64,000 nucleotides of DNA from Arenivirga flava (GTDB taxonomy: Bacteria; Actinomycetota; Actinomycetes; Actinomycetales; Microbacteriaceae). Numbering within the stretch: position 1 is the stretch's first letter; each line of letters starts with the position of its first letter. Positions 18,919 through 28,131 of the stretch are shown here, piece after piece. The notes beneath the pieces are model-generated. The model was not told where the DNA came from. It was given only the letters and a program-made list of their open reading frames with translations, and did no database searches. The translations under genes and the position numbers were made by a program. Where the stretch lies: the NCBI RefSeq assembly GCF_030161575.1, contig NZ_BSUL01000001.1, positions 682,001 to 746,000 of the forward strand, written 5' to 3'.

Positions 18919-20361
18919 ATGGCGAACGATGAGGGCCGAGCGACGCTGCTCGGCGCGAGGATCCGGCATTTCCGCGCCCGAGCCGGGCTGACGCTCGAGG
19001 CGCTCGGCTCGGCCCTGGGCAGCAGCCCGAGCCGCATCTCGATGATCGAGAACGGCCGGCGGGAGCCGCGCATCTCCGAGCTCGCCGACTTCGCCCGCGC
19101 GCTCGGCGTGCAGGTCGACGACCTGCTGCGCGAGGAGGCTCCCGACGACCGGGCCGGTCTCGAGCTCGAGCTGCGGCGCCTGCAGAACGGCGCCCTCTAC
19201 GCGGGCCTGGGCCTGCCGACGCTGCGGGCCGGCCGCGGCATGCCCGACGACACCCTCGAGGCGCTCGTCGGCCTGCACCGGGAGCTCGAGCGCCGTGCCG
19301 CCACCGCATCCGCCACTCCGGAGATCGCCCGGCTCGGCAACACGCAGCTGCGCGCCTGGCAGCGCGAGCGCGACAACCACCTGCCCGAGATCGAGGCGGA
19401 GGCGGAGGCGCGGCTCGCCGCGGTCGGGCACGTCTCCGGTGCGCTCACCCACCGCGAGGTGCACCTCATGGTCGAGCAGCTCGGCCTCGAGATCGTCTAC
19501 GTCGACGACCTGCCGCGCTCGACCCGCAGCATCACCGACCTCGAGCACGGGCGCATCTACCTGCCGCCCGCCTCGATCCCCGGCGGCCACGGGCTGCGCT
19601 CCATCGCCCTGCAGGCGATCGCCCACCGGATCCTCGGCCACCAGCCGCCGAGCAGCTACGCGGAATTCCTACGCCAGCGCCTCGAGATCAACTACTTCGC
19701 GGCCGCCTGCCTCATGCCCCGCACCCAGGCGGTGCGCTTCCTCGAGGAGCGCAAGGAGGCCCGCGATCTGGCCGTCGAGGACTTCCGCGACGCCTTCGGC
19801 GTGACCCACGAGTCCGCCGCGCTGCGCATGACCAACCTGATGACCGCCCACCTCGGCCTGCGCGTGCACTTCCTGCGCGTCGGCGCCGACGGCGAGATCA
19901 CGAAGGCCTACGAGAACGACGGCCTGCCGCTGCCCCGCGATGTCACGGGCGCCGTGGAGGGGCAGATCGTCTGCCGCAAGTGGGGCGCCCGCCGCGCGGC
20001 GGCGAAGGCCCACCGCACGACCGAGTTCCTGCAGTACACCGACACCCCGGCGGGCACCTTCTGGAACTCGGTGCAGACCGGCAACTCCGACGAGGGCCAC
20101 TTCTCCATCACCTTCGGCGTCGCCTTCGACGACGCCCGATGGTTCCGGGGCCGCGAGACGACGGAGCGCCAGGTGTCCACGTGCCCCGACGAATCCTGCT
20201 GCCGGCGACCGGCACCGGAGGTGGAGGCGCGCTGGTCCGGCCGAGCGTGGCCGAGCGCACGCCTGCACGCGCAGATCCTCGCGTCGCTGCCGGCCGGCCG
20301 CTTCCCGGGCGTGGACGAGTCGGAGATGTACGCGTACCTCGAGCGGCACGCGGAGTCCTGA
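18919..20361 (+). CDS. ramB: RamB-like transcriptional regulator (XRE + ImmA/IrrE + ScfR domains)
   Basis: This 480-residue protein has three parts. The first is an XRE helix-turn-helix at about residues 10-70 (LTLEALGSALGSSPSRISMIENGRREPRISEL). The second is an ImmA/IrrE-like domain around 165-290 (REVHLMVEQLGLEIVYVDDLPRSTRS, GLRSIALQAIAHRILGH). The third is a short-chain-fatty-acyl regulator C-terminal domain containing a cysteine cluster, CPDESCCRRP. This matches RamB, which controls acetate and glyoxylate-cycle genes in Corynebacterium and Mycobacterium. The usual HE(x)H of ImmA is changed to AIAHRILGH, so proteolysis is unlikely. Its targets are not next door. Confidence 0.85.
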   Translation: MANDEGRATLLGARIRHFRARAGLTLEALGSALGSSPSRISMIENGRREPRISELADFARALGVQVDDLLREEAPDDRAGLELELRRLQNGALYAGLGLPTLRAGRGMPDDTLEALVGLHRELERRAATASATPEIARLGNTQLRAWQRERDNHLPEIEAEAEARLAAVGHVSGALTHREVHLMVEQLGLEIVYVDDLPRSTRSITDLEHGRIYLPPASIPGGHGLRSIALQAIAHRILGHQPPSSYAEFLRQRLEINYFAAACLMPRTQAVRFLEERKEARDLAVEDFRDAFGVTHESAALRMTNLMTAHLGLRVHFLRVGADGEITKAYENDGLPLPRDVTGAVEGQIVCRKWGARRAAAKAHRTTEFLQYTDTPAGTFWNSVQTGNSDEGHFSITFGVAFDDARWFRGRETTERQVSTCPDESCCRRPAPEVEARWSGRAWPSARLHAQILASLPAGRFPGVDESEMYAYLERHAES

Positions 20362-20365
20362 GCGA

Positions 20366-21280
20366 TCAGCGCACCGCAGCCACCGGTGCGGTCGGTGGAC
20401 CGGGCGCACGCTCGGACGCGCGTGGAGCCGACAGCGTGCTGACGATCGACGCGGCGATCACCACGGCGACCGCTGCGAGCTGGGCGGGCTGAAGATGCTG
20501 GTCCAGGAGCACCCACCCGAACAGGGCCGCCGCCGCGGGCTCGAGGCTGAGCAGCACGCCGAATGCGCGCGCATCGAGGCGACGGAGCGCTGCGAACTCC
20601 AGCGAGTACGGGAGGAACGACGAGAGCAGGGCGACCAGGGCGAAGGGCAGCAGATCCATCGGGGACCTCACCGCATCGTGCAGACCGGCGATCCCGAACG
20701 GGGCGAGTAGTACTGCACTCACGAGCATGCCGACCGCCAGCGCTCCATGGCCGGGTACGACCGTGCCGACACGTCGGCCAGCCACGATGTAGGCCGCCCA
20801 GAACGCCCCGGCCACGATGGCGAACAGCACGCCGAGCGGGTCGAGGGGAGCGCTGGCCGTGTCACCGTGACCGCCGCCGAGCGTGAGCACCACGATCGAC
20901 CCGGCTGCCGCGCCGACGCAGATCCCATCGATGAGTCGGCGCGAGAGCGCCGCTGCGAGCAGGAGGGGGCCGGCGAACTCGATCGCGACCGCGACACTCA
21001 GGGGGATCCTGTCGATCGAGGCGTAGAAGAAGCCGTTCATGCCGGCCATCGTCGCGCCGAACAGCAGCACGGTTCCCCATTGCGGACGGCGCCATCCGCG
21101 AAGATCCGGTCGTACGAGGAGCAGGAGCAGGAGCGCTGCGCCGAGGAGGCGCAGCATCGTAGTCGTTCCCGGCCCGGCCGAGGCCAGCAGTGGAACGGCC
21201 ACGGCTGCGCCGAGCTGGAGCGAGATGCATGAGCCCAACACCATGGTGATGGCGCCGGAAGGTCGAGACGAGAACTGCAC
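20366..21280 (-). CDS. EamA-family (RhtA-like) metabolite exporter
   Basis: This protein of about 304 residues (GTG start at 21280) has ten hydrophobic segments in two EamA repeats. Family landmarks include PLLASAGPGTTTMLRLLGAA, GMNGFFYASIDRIPLSVAVAIEFAGPLLLA, GAFWAAYIVAGRRVG and LSSFLPYSLEFAALRRLDARAFGVLLSLEPAAAALFG. These match the RhtA/YdcZ branch that exports threonine, homoserine or similar amino acids. A LysR gene is divergent and starts 88 bases away, a common exporter/regulator arrangement. The stop lies 4 bases from the convergent ramB-like gene. The exported compound is not known. Confidence 0.82.
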   Translation of the reverse strand: MQFSSRPSGAITMVLGSCISLQLGAAVAVPLLASAGPGTTTMLRLLGAALLLLLLVRPDLRGWRRPQWGTVLLFGATMAGMNGFFYASIDRIPLSVAVAIEFAGPLLLAAALSRRLIDGICVGAAAGSIVVLTLGGGHGDTASAPLDPLGVLFAIVAGAFWAAYIVAGRRVGTVVPGHGALAVGMLVSAVLLAPFGIAGLHDAVRSPMDLLPFALVALLSSFLPYSLEFAALRRLDARAFGVLLSLEPAAAALFGWVLLDQHLQPAQLAAVAVVIAASIVSTLSAPRASERAPGPPTAPVAAVR

Positions 21281-21368
21281 AGACCCATGCTGATCGCCCT
21301 CGGTCCTTCGGTCCAGCGAGCATCGTTGGTCGATATCGTTAAGCAGAAATGGATGATCGGAGGTGGAG

Positions 21369-22289
21369 ATGCTCGACCTGCGAAGGTTGGCCGTGCTCGC
21401 CGAGCTGGAGCGACTCGGCACCCTGACTGCGGTGGCGCGGGCAATGGATTACAGTCCGTCGGCGATTTCGCAACAGCTCGCCCTGCTGGAACGCGAGGCC
21501 GGGACCCCACTCATGGAACGGGTCGGCCGTGGCGTGCGGCTGACCGACCCGGCGCGGATTCTCGCCGCTGGGGCGCGTGAAGCCGCCGACGTGCTCGAAC
21601 GGGCTCAATCGGAAGTCGCCCGGACCACCGGGCGCGTCGAGGGGACGCTTCGCGTGGCGTCCTTCCAGACGGTGACCCTCGCGCTCCTCCCCGCCGTGCT
21701 CGTGGCGCTCGGCCAGGAGCAGCCTGCTCTGCGCGTCGAGCTGGCGCAGCGCGAGCCTGCGGAAGCCGTCGACGGTGTGCTCGCCGGAACCTTCGACGTC
21801 GTGCTCGGCGAGGAGTACCCGGGCGGCATCATCCCGCTGCGCCCTCGGATGGACCGCGCACCGCTCGGCACCGACGAGCTGCGGCTCGCAGTGCCTGAGG
21901 TGGGTCCGTGGAGCGGCGCGACGACCATCGAGGACCTCCACGACGCGCCCTGGGCGGTCGAGCCCGAGCAGACGGAACCGGGCCGATGGGCGTACGCGCT
22001 CTGTCGCACTGCGGGATTCGAGCCCCGCGTGCTCTTCGAGGGCGAGGACCTCACCACACATGCCCATCTCGTGCGCTCCGGCCTCGCGGTCGCCCTGCTC
22101 CCCGATCTGCTCGGTGCCGGGCGGATGCCAGGCATCCGGTCGGTCCGGCTGCCAGGCGCACCGGAGCGCACCCTGTTCACGCTCACCCGCGCGGCCCGAG
22201 CGATGCATCCGGCGGTGCTCGCCTTCCGTTCCGCCCTGGCGACGGCGTTCGCGCAGCAGCAGGTGATCGCAACGTCATCGACGACCTGA
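21369..22289 (+). CDS. LysR-family transcriptional regulator
   Basis: This 306-residue protein starts at the ATG at 21369 (GGAGG five bases upstream). A LysR helix-turn-helix is at residues 1-62 (LRRLAVLAELERLGTLTAVARAMDYSPSAISQQLALLEREAG). A periplasmic-binding-like effector domain runs from about residue 90 (GTLRVASFQTVTLALLPAVL to the end). It is divergent from the RhtA-like exporter and probably activates it. The 88-bp intergenic region includes ATATCGTTAAGCAG, AT-rich for this genome, where binding could occur. The inducer is unknown. Confidence 0.88.
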   Translation: MLDLRRLAVLAELERLGTLTAVARAMDYSPSAISQQLALLEREAGTPLMERVGRGVRLTDPARILAAGAREAADVLERAQSEVARTTGRVEGTLRVASFQTVTLALLPAVLVALGQEQPALRVELAQREPAEAVDGVLAGTFDVVLGEEYPGGIIPLRPRMDRAPLGTDELRLAVPEVGPWSGATTIEDLHDAPWAVEPEQTEPGRWAYALCRTAGFEPRVLFEGEDLTTHAHLVRSGLAVALLPDLLGAGRMPGIRSVRLPGAPERTLFTLTRAARAMHPAVLAFRSALATAFAQQQVIATSSTT

Positions 22290-22311
22290 GGTCGCCGACC
22301 CGCGTGACCCG

Positions 22312-22317
22312 TAGGCT
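22312..22317 (+). promoter_or_regulatory. -10 box of a leaderless promoter (TAGGCT)
   Basis: TAGGCT is followed by eight bases and the ATG at 22326. This spacing favours 22326 over the in-frame ATG at 22320 as the yaeQ start. Confidence 0.4.
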
Positions 22318-22325
22318 CGATGCCC

Positions 22326-22868
22326 ATGGCTGCCGGCGCGACGATCCACACCTTCGATGTCGACCTCTCGGACGTGGACCGCGGCGTCTACGAGTCGTTC
22401 TCCCTCCGCGCGGCGAGGCACCCTTCCGAGACCGAGGCGTTCCTGCTCACCCGCGTGCTCGCCTACTGCCTCGAGTTCGCCGACGGCATCGCGTTCAGCG
22501 AGGGCATCTCGACGAAGGAGGAGCCGGCCGTGCTGGTGCGTGATGCGACCGGCGCGATCACGACCTGGATCGAGATCGGCGCGCCCGATGCCAGTCGGCT
22601 GCACACCGGCAGCAAGCAGGCTGAGCGCACCGTGGTCTACACGCACCGCGACCCCGACAAGGTCGCCGCGCTCTGGGCGGGCAAGCGGATCCACGAGGCC
22701 GAGCGCATCGAGCTGCGCAGCTTCGACCCCGGCTTCATCGAGCGCGTGGTCGGTGCGCTCGGCCGCCGCAACGCCCTGACGGTCTCGGCGGTCGAGGGTC
22801 GGCTCTACCTCGAGCTGGGCGGCGAGAGCTTCGACAGCGAGCTGCTGAGCCGTCCCGCGCAGGGCTGA
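22326..22868 (+). CDS. yaeQ: YaeQ-family protein
   Basis: This 180-residue protein matches YaeQ along its full length: MAAGATIHTFDVDLSDVDRG, RHPSETEAFLLTRVLAYCLEFADGIAFSEG, EIGAPDASRLHTGSKQAERTVVYTH, and ELRSFDPGFI. The fold is restriction-endonuclease-like (PD-(D/E)XK), with Glu in SEGIS and the E-I-G motif as possible metal ligands. The molecular function is unsettled; it was first linked to RfaH-independent haemolysin expression in enterics. The start at 22326 is preferred because YaeQ proteins begin just here and the TAGGCT box fits a leaderless start. Confidence 0.88.
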   Translation: MAAGATIHTFDVDLSDVDRGVYESFSLRAARHPSETEAFLLTRVLAYCLEFADGIAFSEGISTKEEPAVLVRDATGAITTWIEIGAPDASRLHTGSKQAERTVVYTHRDPDKVAALWAGKRIHEAERIELRSFDPGFIERVVGALGRRNALTVSAVEGRLYLELGGESFDSELLSRPAQG

Positions 22869-23028
22869 GCTCAGGGACACGGTCGGGGCCGGGGCGCCGT
22901 CGCCGACCGCGGCCAGGGGCAGGCGCCGACAGCTCAAGCCGGCAGATCGATGTCGATGGGGCGGATCGACGATCCGTGGCTGCGCCGACCGGCGGCTGCG
23001 AGGATCGGAGGCGACGTCAGGAGGACGG

Positions 23029-23874
23029 ATGCGCACGATCGACCGCGAGGGGCTGGCCGCGTTCCTGCGCCGTCGCCGCGAGGCGCTGCAGCCGGAGGAC
23101 GTGGGCCTGCCGCGCGGCCAGCGCCGCCGCACGAGCGGCCTGCGCCGTGAGGAGGTCGCCGCCCTCAGCAGCATGTCCACCGACTACTACGCCCGCATCG
23201 AACGGAGCGTCGGCCCGCAGCCCTCCGAGCAGATGCTCGCCGCGATCGCGCAGGGCCTGCACCTCACCGTCGACGAGCGCGACCACCTGTTCCGCCTCGC
23301 CGGACACGAGCCGCCGGCGCGCGGCGCCTCGAGCGAGCACGTCTCGCCGGGACTGCTGCGCATCCTCGACCGCCTACACGACACCCCGGCCGAGATCGTC
23401 ACCGAGCTGGGGGAGACCCTGCGCCAGACGCCGCTCGGCGTCGCGCTCACGGGCGACCTCACCCGCTTCGAGGGACCGTCGCGCAGCATCCGCTACCGCT
23501 GGTTCACCGATCCCGCGACGCGCGAGCGCTACGCTCCCGAGGGGCACGAGCATCTGGCGCGCCTGTGGGCCTCGGGACTGCGCGAGGCGGCGACCCGCCG
23601 CGGCCCGCAGTCGCGGGCGGCCCGCTACGTGGACCTGCTGCTCGAGCGCAGCGAGGAGTTCCGGGCGGTGTGGGCGCTGCAGGAGGTGGGCGTGCGGCCG
23701 AGCGAGCTCAAGCGCTTCGTGCACCCCGAGCTCGGCGTGCTGGAGCTGCAGTGCCAGAACCTGATCGACCCGGCCCAGTCGCACTCGCTGCTCGTCTACA
23801 CCGCGGAGCCCGGCACCGAGACGGCCGAGAAGCTGCGGCTGCTCGCGGTGCTCGGCGCCCAGCAGCTCGCCTGA
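23029..23874 (+). CDS. XRE-family regulator with MmyB-like ligand-binding domain
   Basis: This 281-residue protein has the same two-domain plan as the gene at 10701. The helix-turn-helix is at residues 5-80 (LRREEVAALSSMSTDYYARIERS), and an MmyB-like domain runs from about 105 to the end (VALTGDLTRFEGPSRSIRYRWF, ELKRFVHPELGVLELQCQNL). GGAGGACGG precedes the ATG at 23029. It is monocistronic and the target is unknown. The two MmyB-type proteins are diverged enough to be separate regulators rather than a recent duplication. Confidence 0.85.
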   Translation: MRTIDREGLAAFLRRRREALQPEDVGLPRGQRRRTSGLRREEVAALSSMSTDYYARIERSVGPQPSEQMLAAIAQGLHLTVDERDHLFRLAGHEPPARGASSEHVSPGLLRILDRLHDTPAEIVTELGETLRQTPLGVALTGDLTRFEGPSRSIRYRWFTDPATRERYAPEGHEHLARLWASGLREAATRRGPQSRAARYVDLLLERSEEFRAVWALQEVGVRPSELKRFVHPELGVLELQCQNLIDPAQSHSLLVYTAEPGTETAEKLRLLAVLGAQQLA

Positions 23875-23952
23875 CGCCCGCCGCTTGCACGTGCCGCAGC
23901 GTCATGTGGTGCGCTGGTCCCGTTCCCGTCACTCCCTGAGGAAGGCCCGCCC

Positions 23953-24786
23953 GTGCATCCGTCCCTCATCCCGCCGCGCCTGGTGCGCATCGGCGACGCC
24001 GCGGCGTTCGTCGGCACGACGCCGCGCGCCATCCGGCACTACCATGCGATCGGGCTGATGCCCGAGCCGGAGCGCGGCGCCGACGGTCGCCGGCGCTACG
24101 GCTACGAGGAGCTGATCCGCCTGCTCTGGGTGCGCAGGATGGCGGATGCGGGCGTCGCCCTCGAGAGCATCCGCGACGCCGCCGCTGCAGACGATCTCGC
24201 CGCCACCCTGGAGCGCCTGGGGCGCTCGCTGGCCGCGCAGGAGGCGGAGCTGCGACGTCAGCGCTCAGCGGTCGAGCGGATGCGCGCCCGCGGCGCGAGA
24301 CTGGGTCTGCTCTCCGACCTGGTCGCCGAGCGCCTCGAGGGCCTGCCGGAGGGCTCGATCCGCGAGGCGGACCTCGACGGCCTGCTGGTCATGGAACGCA
24401 TCTTCGGCCCGGTCGGCGCCGCGGCGAACGCCTCCCGCACCGTGGCGATGGCGACCGACCCGGCGCTGCGGGAGGAGTCCGATCGGGTGGAGACCGCCGA
24501 GGGGGCTCTCGACGACACGGTGCCGGTCGACGACCCCCGCGTCGCGCAGGCCGCCGCACAGCGCCACGCCTTCGAGACGAGGCTCCTCGACGTGATCGAG
24601 CGCTCCGGCATCGCGGCGCAGGAGCAGGCGCTCATCGACGCCTGGGAGGCGGAGCATCCCGACGACGCCGGGGAGCCGTCGGAGCGCGTCATGAGCGCGG
24701 TCGAGGCGGTGGGGAAGACGCCCTACGACCTGTCGCCGGCCCGCGTGCGCTGCATGGAGCTGGTCGAGGAGCTCGCCGCGCGCTGA
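23953..24786 (+). CDS. MerR-family transcriptional regulator
   Basis: This 277-residue protein starts with GTG at 23953 after GAGGAAGG. The N-terminal MerR winged helix is at about residues 11-80 (VRIGDAAAFVGTTPRAIRHYHAIGLMPEPERGADGRRRYGYEELIRLLWVRRM). A dimerising coiled coil follows (LAATLERLGRSLAAQEAELRRQ). The long C-terminal helical region (110-277) is the kind found in TipA-type or stand-alone actinobacterial MerR proteins. No conserved cysteines for metal sensing are seen. It may pair with the reductase-family gene downstream. Confidence 0.86.
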   Translation: MHPSLIPPRLVRIGDAAAFVGTTPRAIRHYHAIGLMPEPERGADGRRRYGYEELIRLLWVRRMADAGVALESIRDAAAADDLAATLERLGRSLAAQEAELRRQRSAVERMRARGARLGLLSDLVAERLEGLPEGSIREADLDGLLVMERIFGPVGAAANASRTVAMATDPALREESDRVETAEGALDDTVPVDDPRVAQAAAQRHAFETRLLDVIERSGIAAQEQALIDAWEAEHPDDAGEPSERVMSAVEAVGKTPYDLSPARVRCMELVEELAAR

Positions 24787-24888
24787 TCCGCGGGACCACC
24801 GGATGCGTGCAGACGCCGGTCCTGATGCGGAGATCGAACCGGGAGGATCATGGACTGCACGACGTTCCGTGAGCAGAGGAGGGGCCGC

Positions 24889-25452
24889 ATGGGCAGGGTC
24901 GTCTCTCCCGTGAACATGTCGATCGACGGCTTCATCGAGGACGAGCGGGGCGAGTTCGCCTGGCTCCCCGTCGACCCCGACGTCTTCGAGCACCACACGC
25001 AGCTCATCCGCTCGGCCGACGTGCTGTTGTACGGCCGTCGTCTCTACGAGGCCATGGCGGTGTGGGAGACGGACCTCGCCGTCGGCGCTCAGTCAGCGGC
25101 CTTCGGAGCGTTCGCCGCCGCGTGGCGGGCACCGGAGAAGGTCGTCTCCTCGAGGACGCTCGACGAGGTGCTCATGGAGCGCACGCGCATCGAGCGGGAG
25201 TTCGATCCGGTCGAGGTCGCGAGGATCGCGCGCGCCGCGAACCGCGACGTGCTCGTCGGCGGTGCCGAGCTCGCTGCCGTCGCCTTCGAAGCGGCCCTGA
25301 TCGACGAGGTGCACCTCTACGCGCTGCCGCTCACCGTGGGCGGCGGCAAACCCGGGCTGCCGACGGGCGTTCGGCTCGATCTGCGCCTGCTCGAGACACG
25401 GCGCCTCGGCGAGGGGGTCGTGTTCACGCGCTCCGCGTGCGCGCGGCCATGA
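24889..25452 (+). CDS. Dihydrofolate reductase-like (RibD C-terminal) family protein
   Basis: This 187-residue protein starts at the ATG at 24889 after AGGAGGGG; an upstream ATG at 24850 is in frame but poorer. It has the RibD-C/DHFR fold: VSPVNMSIDGFIED at the N-terminus, DVLLYGRRLYEAM for the nucleotide site, RDVLVGGAELAAVAFEAALIDEVHLYALPLTVGGGKP in the second half. Stand-alone members are NADPH-dependent reductases of uncertain substrate, often mislabelled DHFR. The upstream MerR regulator may control it. Confidence 0.82.
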   Translation: MGRVVSPVNMSIDGFIEDERGEFAWLPVDPDVFEHHTQLIRSADVLLYGRRLYEAMAVWETDLAVGAQSAAFGAFAAAWRAPEKVVSSRTLDEVLMERTRIEREFDPVEVARIARAANRDVLVGGAELAAVAFEAALIDEVHLYALPLTVGGGKPGLPTGVRLDLRLLETRRLGEGVVFTRSACARP

Positions 25453-25479
25453 AGACGGAAGCGAGGCATCGCTCGCAGT

Positions 25480-26160
25480 TCAGCAGTCCTCAACGGGCAC
25501 GAAGTCGTCCTCGCGGATCCGATGGGCATCGAGTGCGGGCTCGCCGAGCACCGCGAGGCCCGTCGTGAGGCCGCATCCGAGGATGAGGCTGCGGGCGTAG
25601 ATGTCCTGACCTACGCACCAGGAGAGGTCGTCGGGCCACCAGTGCATCGGGACCCTGCCAGCTCCCGTCAGTGGTGGCAGCGGGGCGTTCCGGGCGTCGA
25701 GCAGCGGGCCGGAGTAGAGCACCATCTCCCGTCCCTCCGGCGAGAACGAGATGGCAGGTTGCCGATCGTCCTCGGCGTAGCCGTACCACGCGGCGAAGCG
25801 ATGAGGTCCGGTGAGGTCGTGATGCAGGGCGATGGCCCGGATGAGTGCTCGGGCGAGCTCCGGGTGCGGATCGCCCATGCGCGGCTCACCGTCGCCGTCC
25901 GGGAGGATCGGTTCCCGGCGTGCGGCGAGCTCGTCCCACTGCATCCACGGTGACGCCTCGATCCCGTTCGCAGCCCACGCGGCGCTCCAGGAGGAGGTCG
26001 AACCGTCGCGGTGCTCGATCGGGTTCAGGAGCCGCAGGTAGATGTCGTAGCCCGGAGGCACGAAACCCGTCACGCGCCGACCGTGCCGGTCGAGCGCCGC
26101 TCCCAGCGCCCGGGCCGACGGCAGGTCCGTCTCGTGCACGAGCATCGGTGTCGCATCCAT
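25480..26160 (-). CDS. Conserved hypothetical protein, cytoplasmic
   Basis: This 226-residue protein starts at the ATG at 26160, two bases after the stop of the DMT transporter gene, so the two are probably co-transcribed. It is rich in aromatic residues, with RRVTGFVPPGYDIYLRLLNPIEH, MQWDELAARREPI, HRFAAWYGYAEDD, FSPEGREMVLYSGPLLDA and MHWWPDDLSWCVGQDIY. It has no signal peptide or membrane segment. The WWPDD and GYDIYLRLL strings are typical of a family of actinobacterial proteins without assigned function. I do not recognise an activity. Confidence 0.65.
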   Translation of the reverse strand: MDATPMLVHETDLPSARALGAALDRHGRRVTGFVPPGYDIYLRLLNPIEHRDGSTSSWSAAWAANGIEASPWMQWDELAARREPILPDGDGEPRMGDPHPELARALIRAIALHHDLTGPHRFAAWYGYAEDDRQPAISFSPEGREMVLYSGPLLDARNAPLPPLTGAGRVPMHWWPDDLSWCVGQDIYARSLILGCGLTTGLAVLGEPALDAHRIREDDFVPVEDC

Positions 26161-26162
26161 GC

Positions 26163-27101
26163 TCAGACGGTACTCGTCGAGGAGCGGGGCGCCGCACGAC
26201 GGGTACTCGCTCCCTCCCGCTGCCGCCGCTCGATGGCCTGTCCCGCGTAGGTCGCCGTGACGATGACGACCGCGCCGATGAGCCCCGCCGTGCCGACCGT
26301 CTCGCCGGAGACGACCACGCCGATGACGACGGCCCAGATCGGCTCGGCGCCCATGAGGATGCTGGCGCGCGAGGCGGAGGTGCGCCGCACGGCCCAGAGC
26401 TGCACCAGGAACGCGAACAGCGAGCAGAGCAGGCCGAGGAAGGCGATGCTCAGCCACCCGCTCCCGCCGAGCGTCGCGACGGCGGTCGGCAGCGCCGGAC
26501 CCGCGAACAGCGAGAACGCCGCCGCGCAGACGAGCATCTGCACGAAGACGACGGCGAGCGAGCTGTCGGCTCGTCCTCGGGTGAGACGTGCGCTGGCGGT
26601 CACGTGGAGGGCGCGCACGACCGCGGCGAGGATGACGAGCGCATCGCCGGCCGTCGGCGCGCGCAGGCCGCCCTCCGACACCAGCAACGCCACGCCGACC
26701 ACCGCGGCGACGGCCGTGACGAAGTACGAGCGCGGCAGCCAGGACCGCGAGGCGAGGCCCTCGAGCGCCGGGGTCATGACGAGCGCGAGGCTGATGAGCA
26801 GCCCGGCGTTCGTCGCCGAGGTCAGGTACACGCCCCAGGTCTCGAGCCCGATCACCGCGGCCTGGCTGAGGCCCAGCAGCACCGCGATGGTCAGGCCCCG
26901 ACCGCCCGGCATCCGCTCCCTGCGCAGGGCGCAGAGCAGACCCGCCGCACCCGCGGCGATCGCGAAGCGCAGGGCGATCGTCGAGGGCACGCCGATCTCG
27001 GCGGTGAGGTCCTTCGCGACGACGAAGCTCGCACCCCAGACGGCGGCGACGGCGAGGAGCAGCAGATCGATGCGGCGGGAAGCGGAGGGGATGCGGTGCA
27101 C
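26163..27101 (-). CDS. EamA/DMT-family transporter
   Basis: This protein of about 312 residues has ten transmembrane segments in two EamA repeats: LLLLAVAAVWGASFVVAKDLTAEIGV..., IALRFAIAAGAAGLLCALRR, YLTSATNAGLLISLALVMTPALEGL, and TSASRASILMGAEPIWAVVIGVVVSGETVG. The start is uncertain. GTG at 27101 follows GGGAGGGTTCGAGG and fits the family, while ATG at 27152 would add 17 residues. It is divergent from a LysR gene at 27173, the same module type as 20366-22289. The exported solute is unknown. Confidence 0.82.
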   Translation of the reverse strand: MHRIPSASRRIDLLLLAVAAVWGASFVVAKDLTAEIGVPSTIALRFAIAAGAAGLLCALRRERMPGGRGLTIAVLLGLSQAAVIGLETWGVYLTSATNAGLLISLALVMTPALEGLASRSWLPRSYFVTAVAAVVGVALLVSEGGLRAPTAGDALVILAAVVRALHVTASARLTRGRADSSLAVVFVQMLVCAAAFSLFAGPALPTAVATLGGSGWLSIAFLGLLCSLFAFLVQLWAVRRTSASRASILMGAEPIWAVVIGVVVSGETVGTAGLIGAVVIVTATYAGQAIERRQREGASTRRAAPRSSTSTV

Positions 27102-27172
27102 CCTCGAACCCTCCCGCCCCCGAACCCGTAGAACAAGGCCCGGTTCCTTCATCCATTCGTTAGCATCCGCTT

Positions 27173-28074
27173 ATGCATATCGAGCGCCTCCGCCTGCTCC
27201 GCGAGCTCGGCGACCGCGGCAGCGTGGCCGCCGTGGCGGCCGCTCAGCACGTCAGCCCATCCGCCGTCTCGCAGCAACTCGCCGCGCTCCAGCGCGAGGT
27301 GCCGCAGCCGCTCACGGAGCGCCGCGGTCGGGCGCTGGCGCTGACGCCGGCGGGGAGGCCCTCGCGGCCGCGAGCGTGCGCGTCGAGGAGGCGCTCGAGG
27401 TCGCGCGCGGCACCGTCGCCGCGCTGGCCGTGGACGGGCGGCGCACGGTGTCCGTCTCCGCGTTCCACAGCGCGGGGCTGCTGCTCTTCGCGCCGCTGCT
27501 GCGACGGCTCGGAGGGGCAGCGCCCGTGTCCCTGCACGATGCCGACGTCGCACTCGATCGGTTCCCCGGCCTCACCGCCGACCACGACGTCGTCATCGCG
27601 CACCGCCTCGCCCACGACGCATCCTGGCCGGAGACGCGGATCGACGCCGTCCCGCTCTTCACCGAGCCCATCGACGTCGCCTTGCACGCCGAGCATCCGC
27701 TCGCCGCCGAACCGGGCATCCGTCCCGATCAGCTGCGCGATGAGCGCTGGGTCGCCGTGCGCGACGGCTTCCCGCTCGCCGGCGTGCTGCAGCACTGGGG
27801 CGCGATGAGCGGCGGGCCGCCGCGGATCGAGCACCGGGTCAACGAGTTCTCGCTCGCCGCCGCGATCGTGCGCACCGGCGCTGCCGTGGCAGCGCTGCCG
27901 AGGGCGACCGGGGCACCGCTCGCGGTGGACGGCATGGTGCTGCGCCCGGTGCTCGGCTCGCCGATCGTGCGTCACGTCGACGCGCTGGTGCGTCCCGACC
28001 TGCGCGCGCAGGCCGCCGTCGGCCGGGTGCTGGACACGCTGCGGGAGGTCGCGCGCGAGGCGTCGGACGGCTGA
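27173..28074 (+). CDS. LysR-family transcriptional regulator, frameshifted as sequenced
   Basis: The first frame encodes the LysR helix-turn-helix (MHIERLRLLRELGDRGSVAAVAAAQHVSPSAVSQQLAALQRE) and breaks down at TPAGRPSRP. A second frame continues with GEALAAASVRVEEALEVARGTVAAL, as expected for the linker helix, and then the effector domain to 28074. One extra G in the GGGG run at 27352-27355 gives TPAG-EALAAAS and a 300-residue protein of normal length. It is divergent from the DMT exporter, which it probably regulates. The shift is likely a base-calling loss. Confidence 0.78.
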
Positions 28075-28131
28075 GCGGCGCTGGCGCTGTGGTCCGGATC
28101 GACGACCCGGCGACCGCGACCTCGCAGAGCG

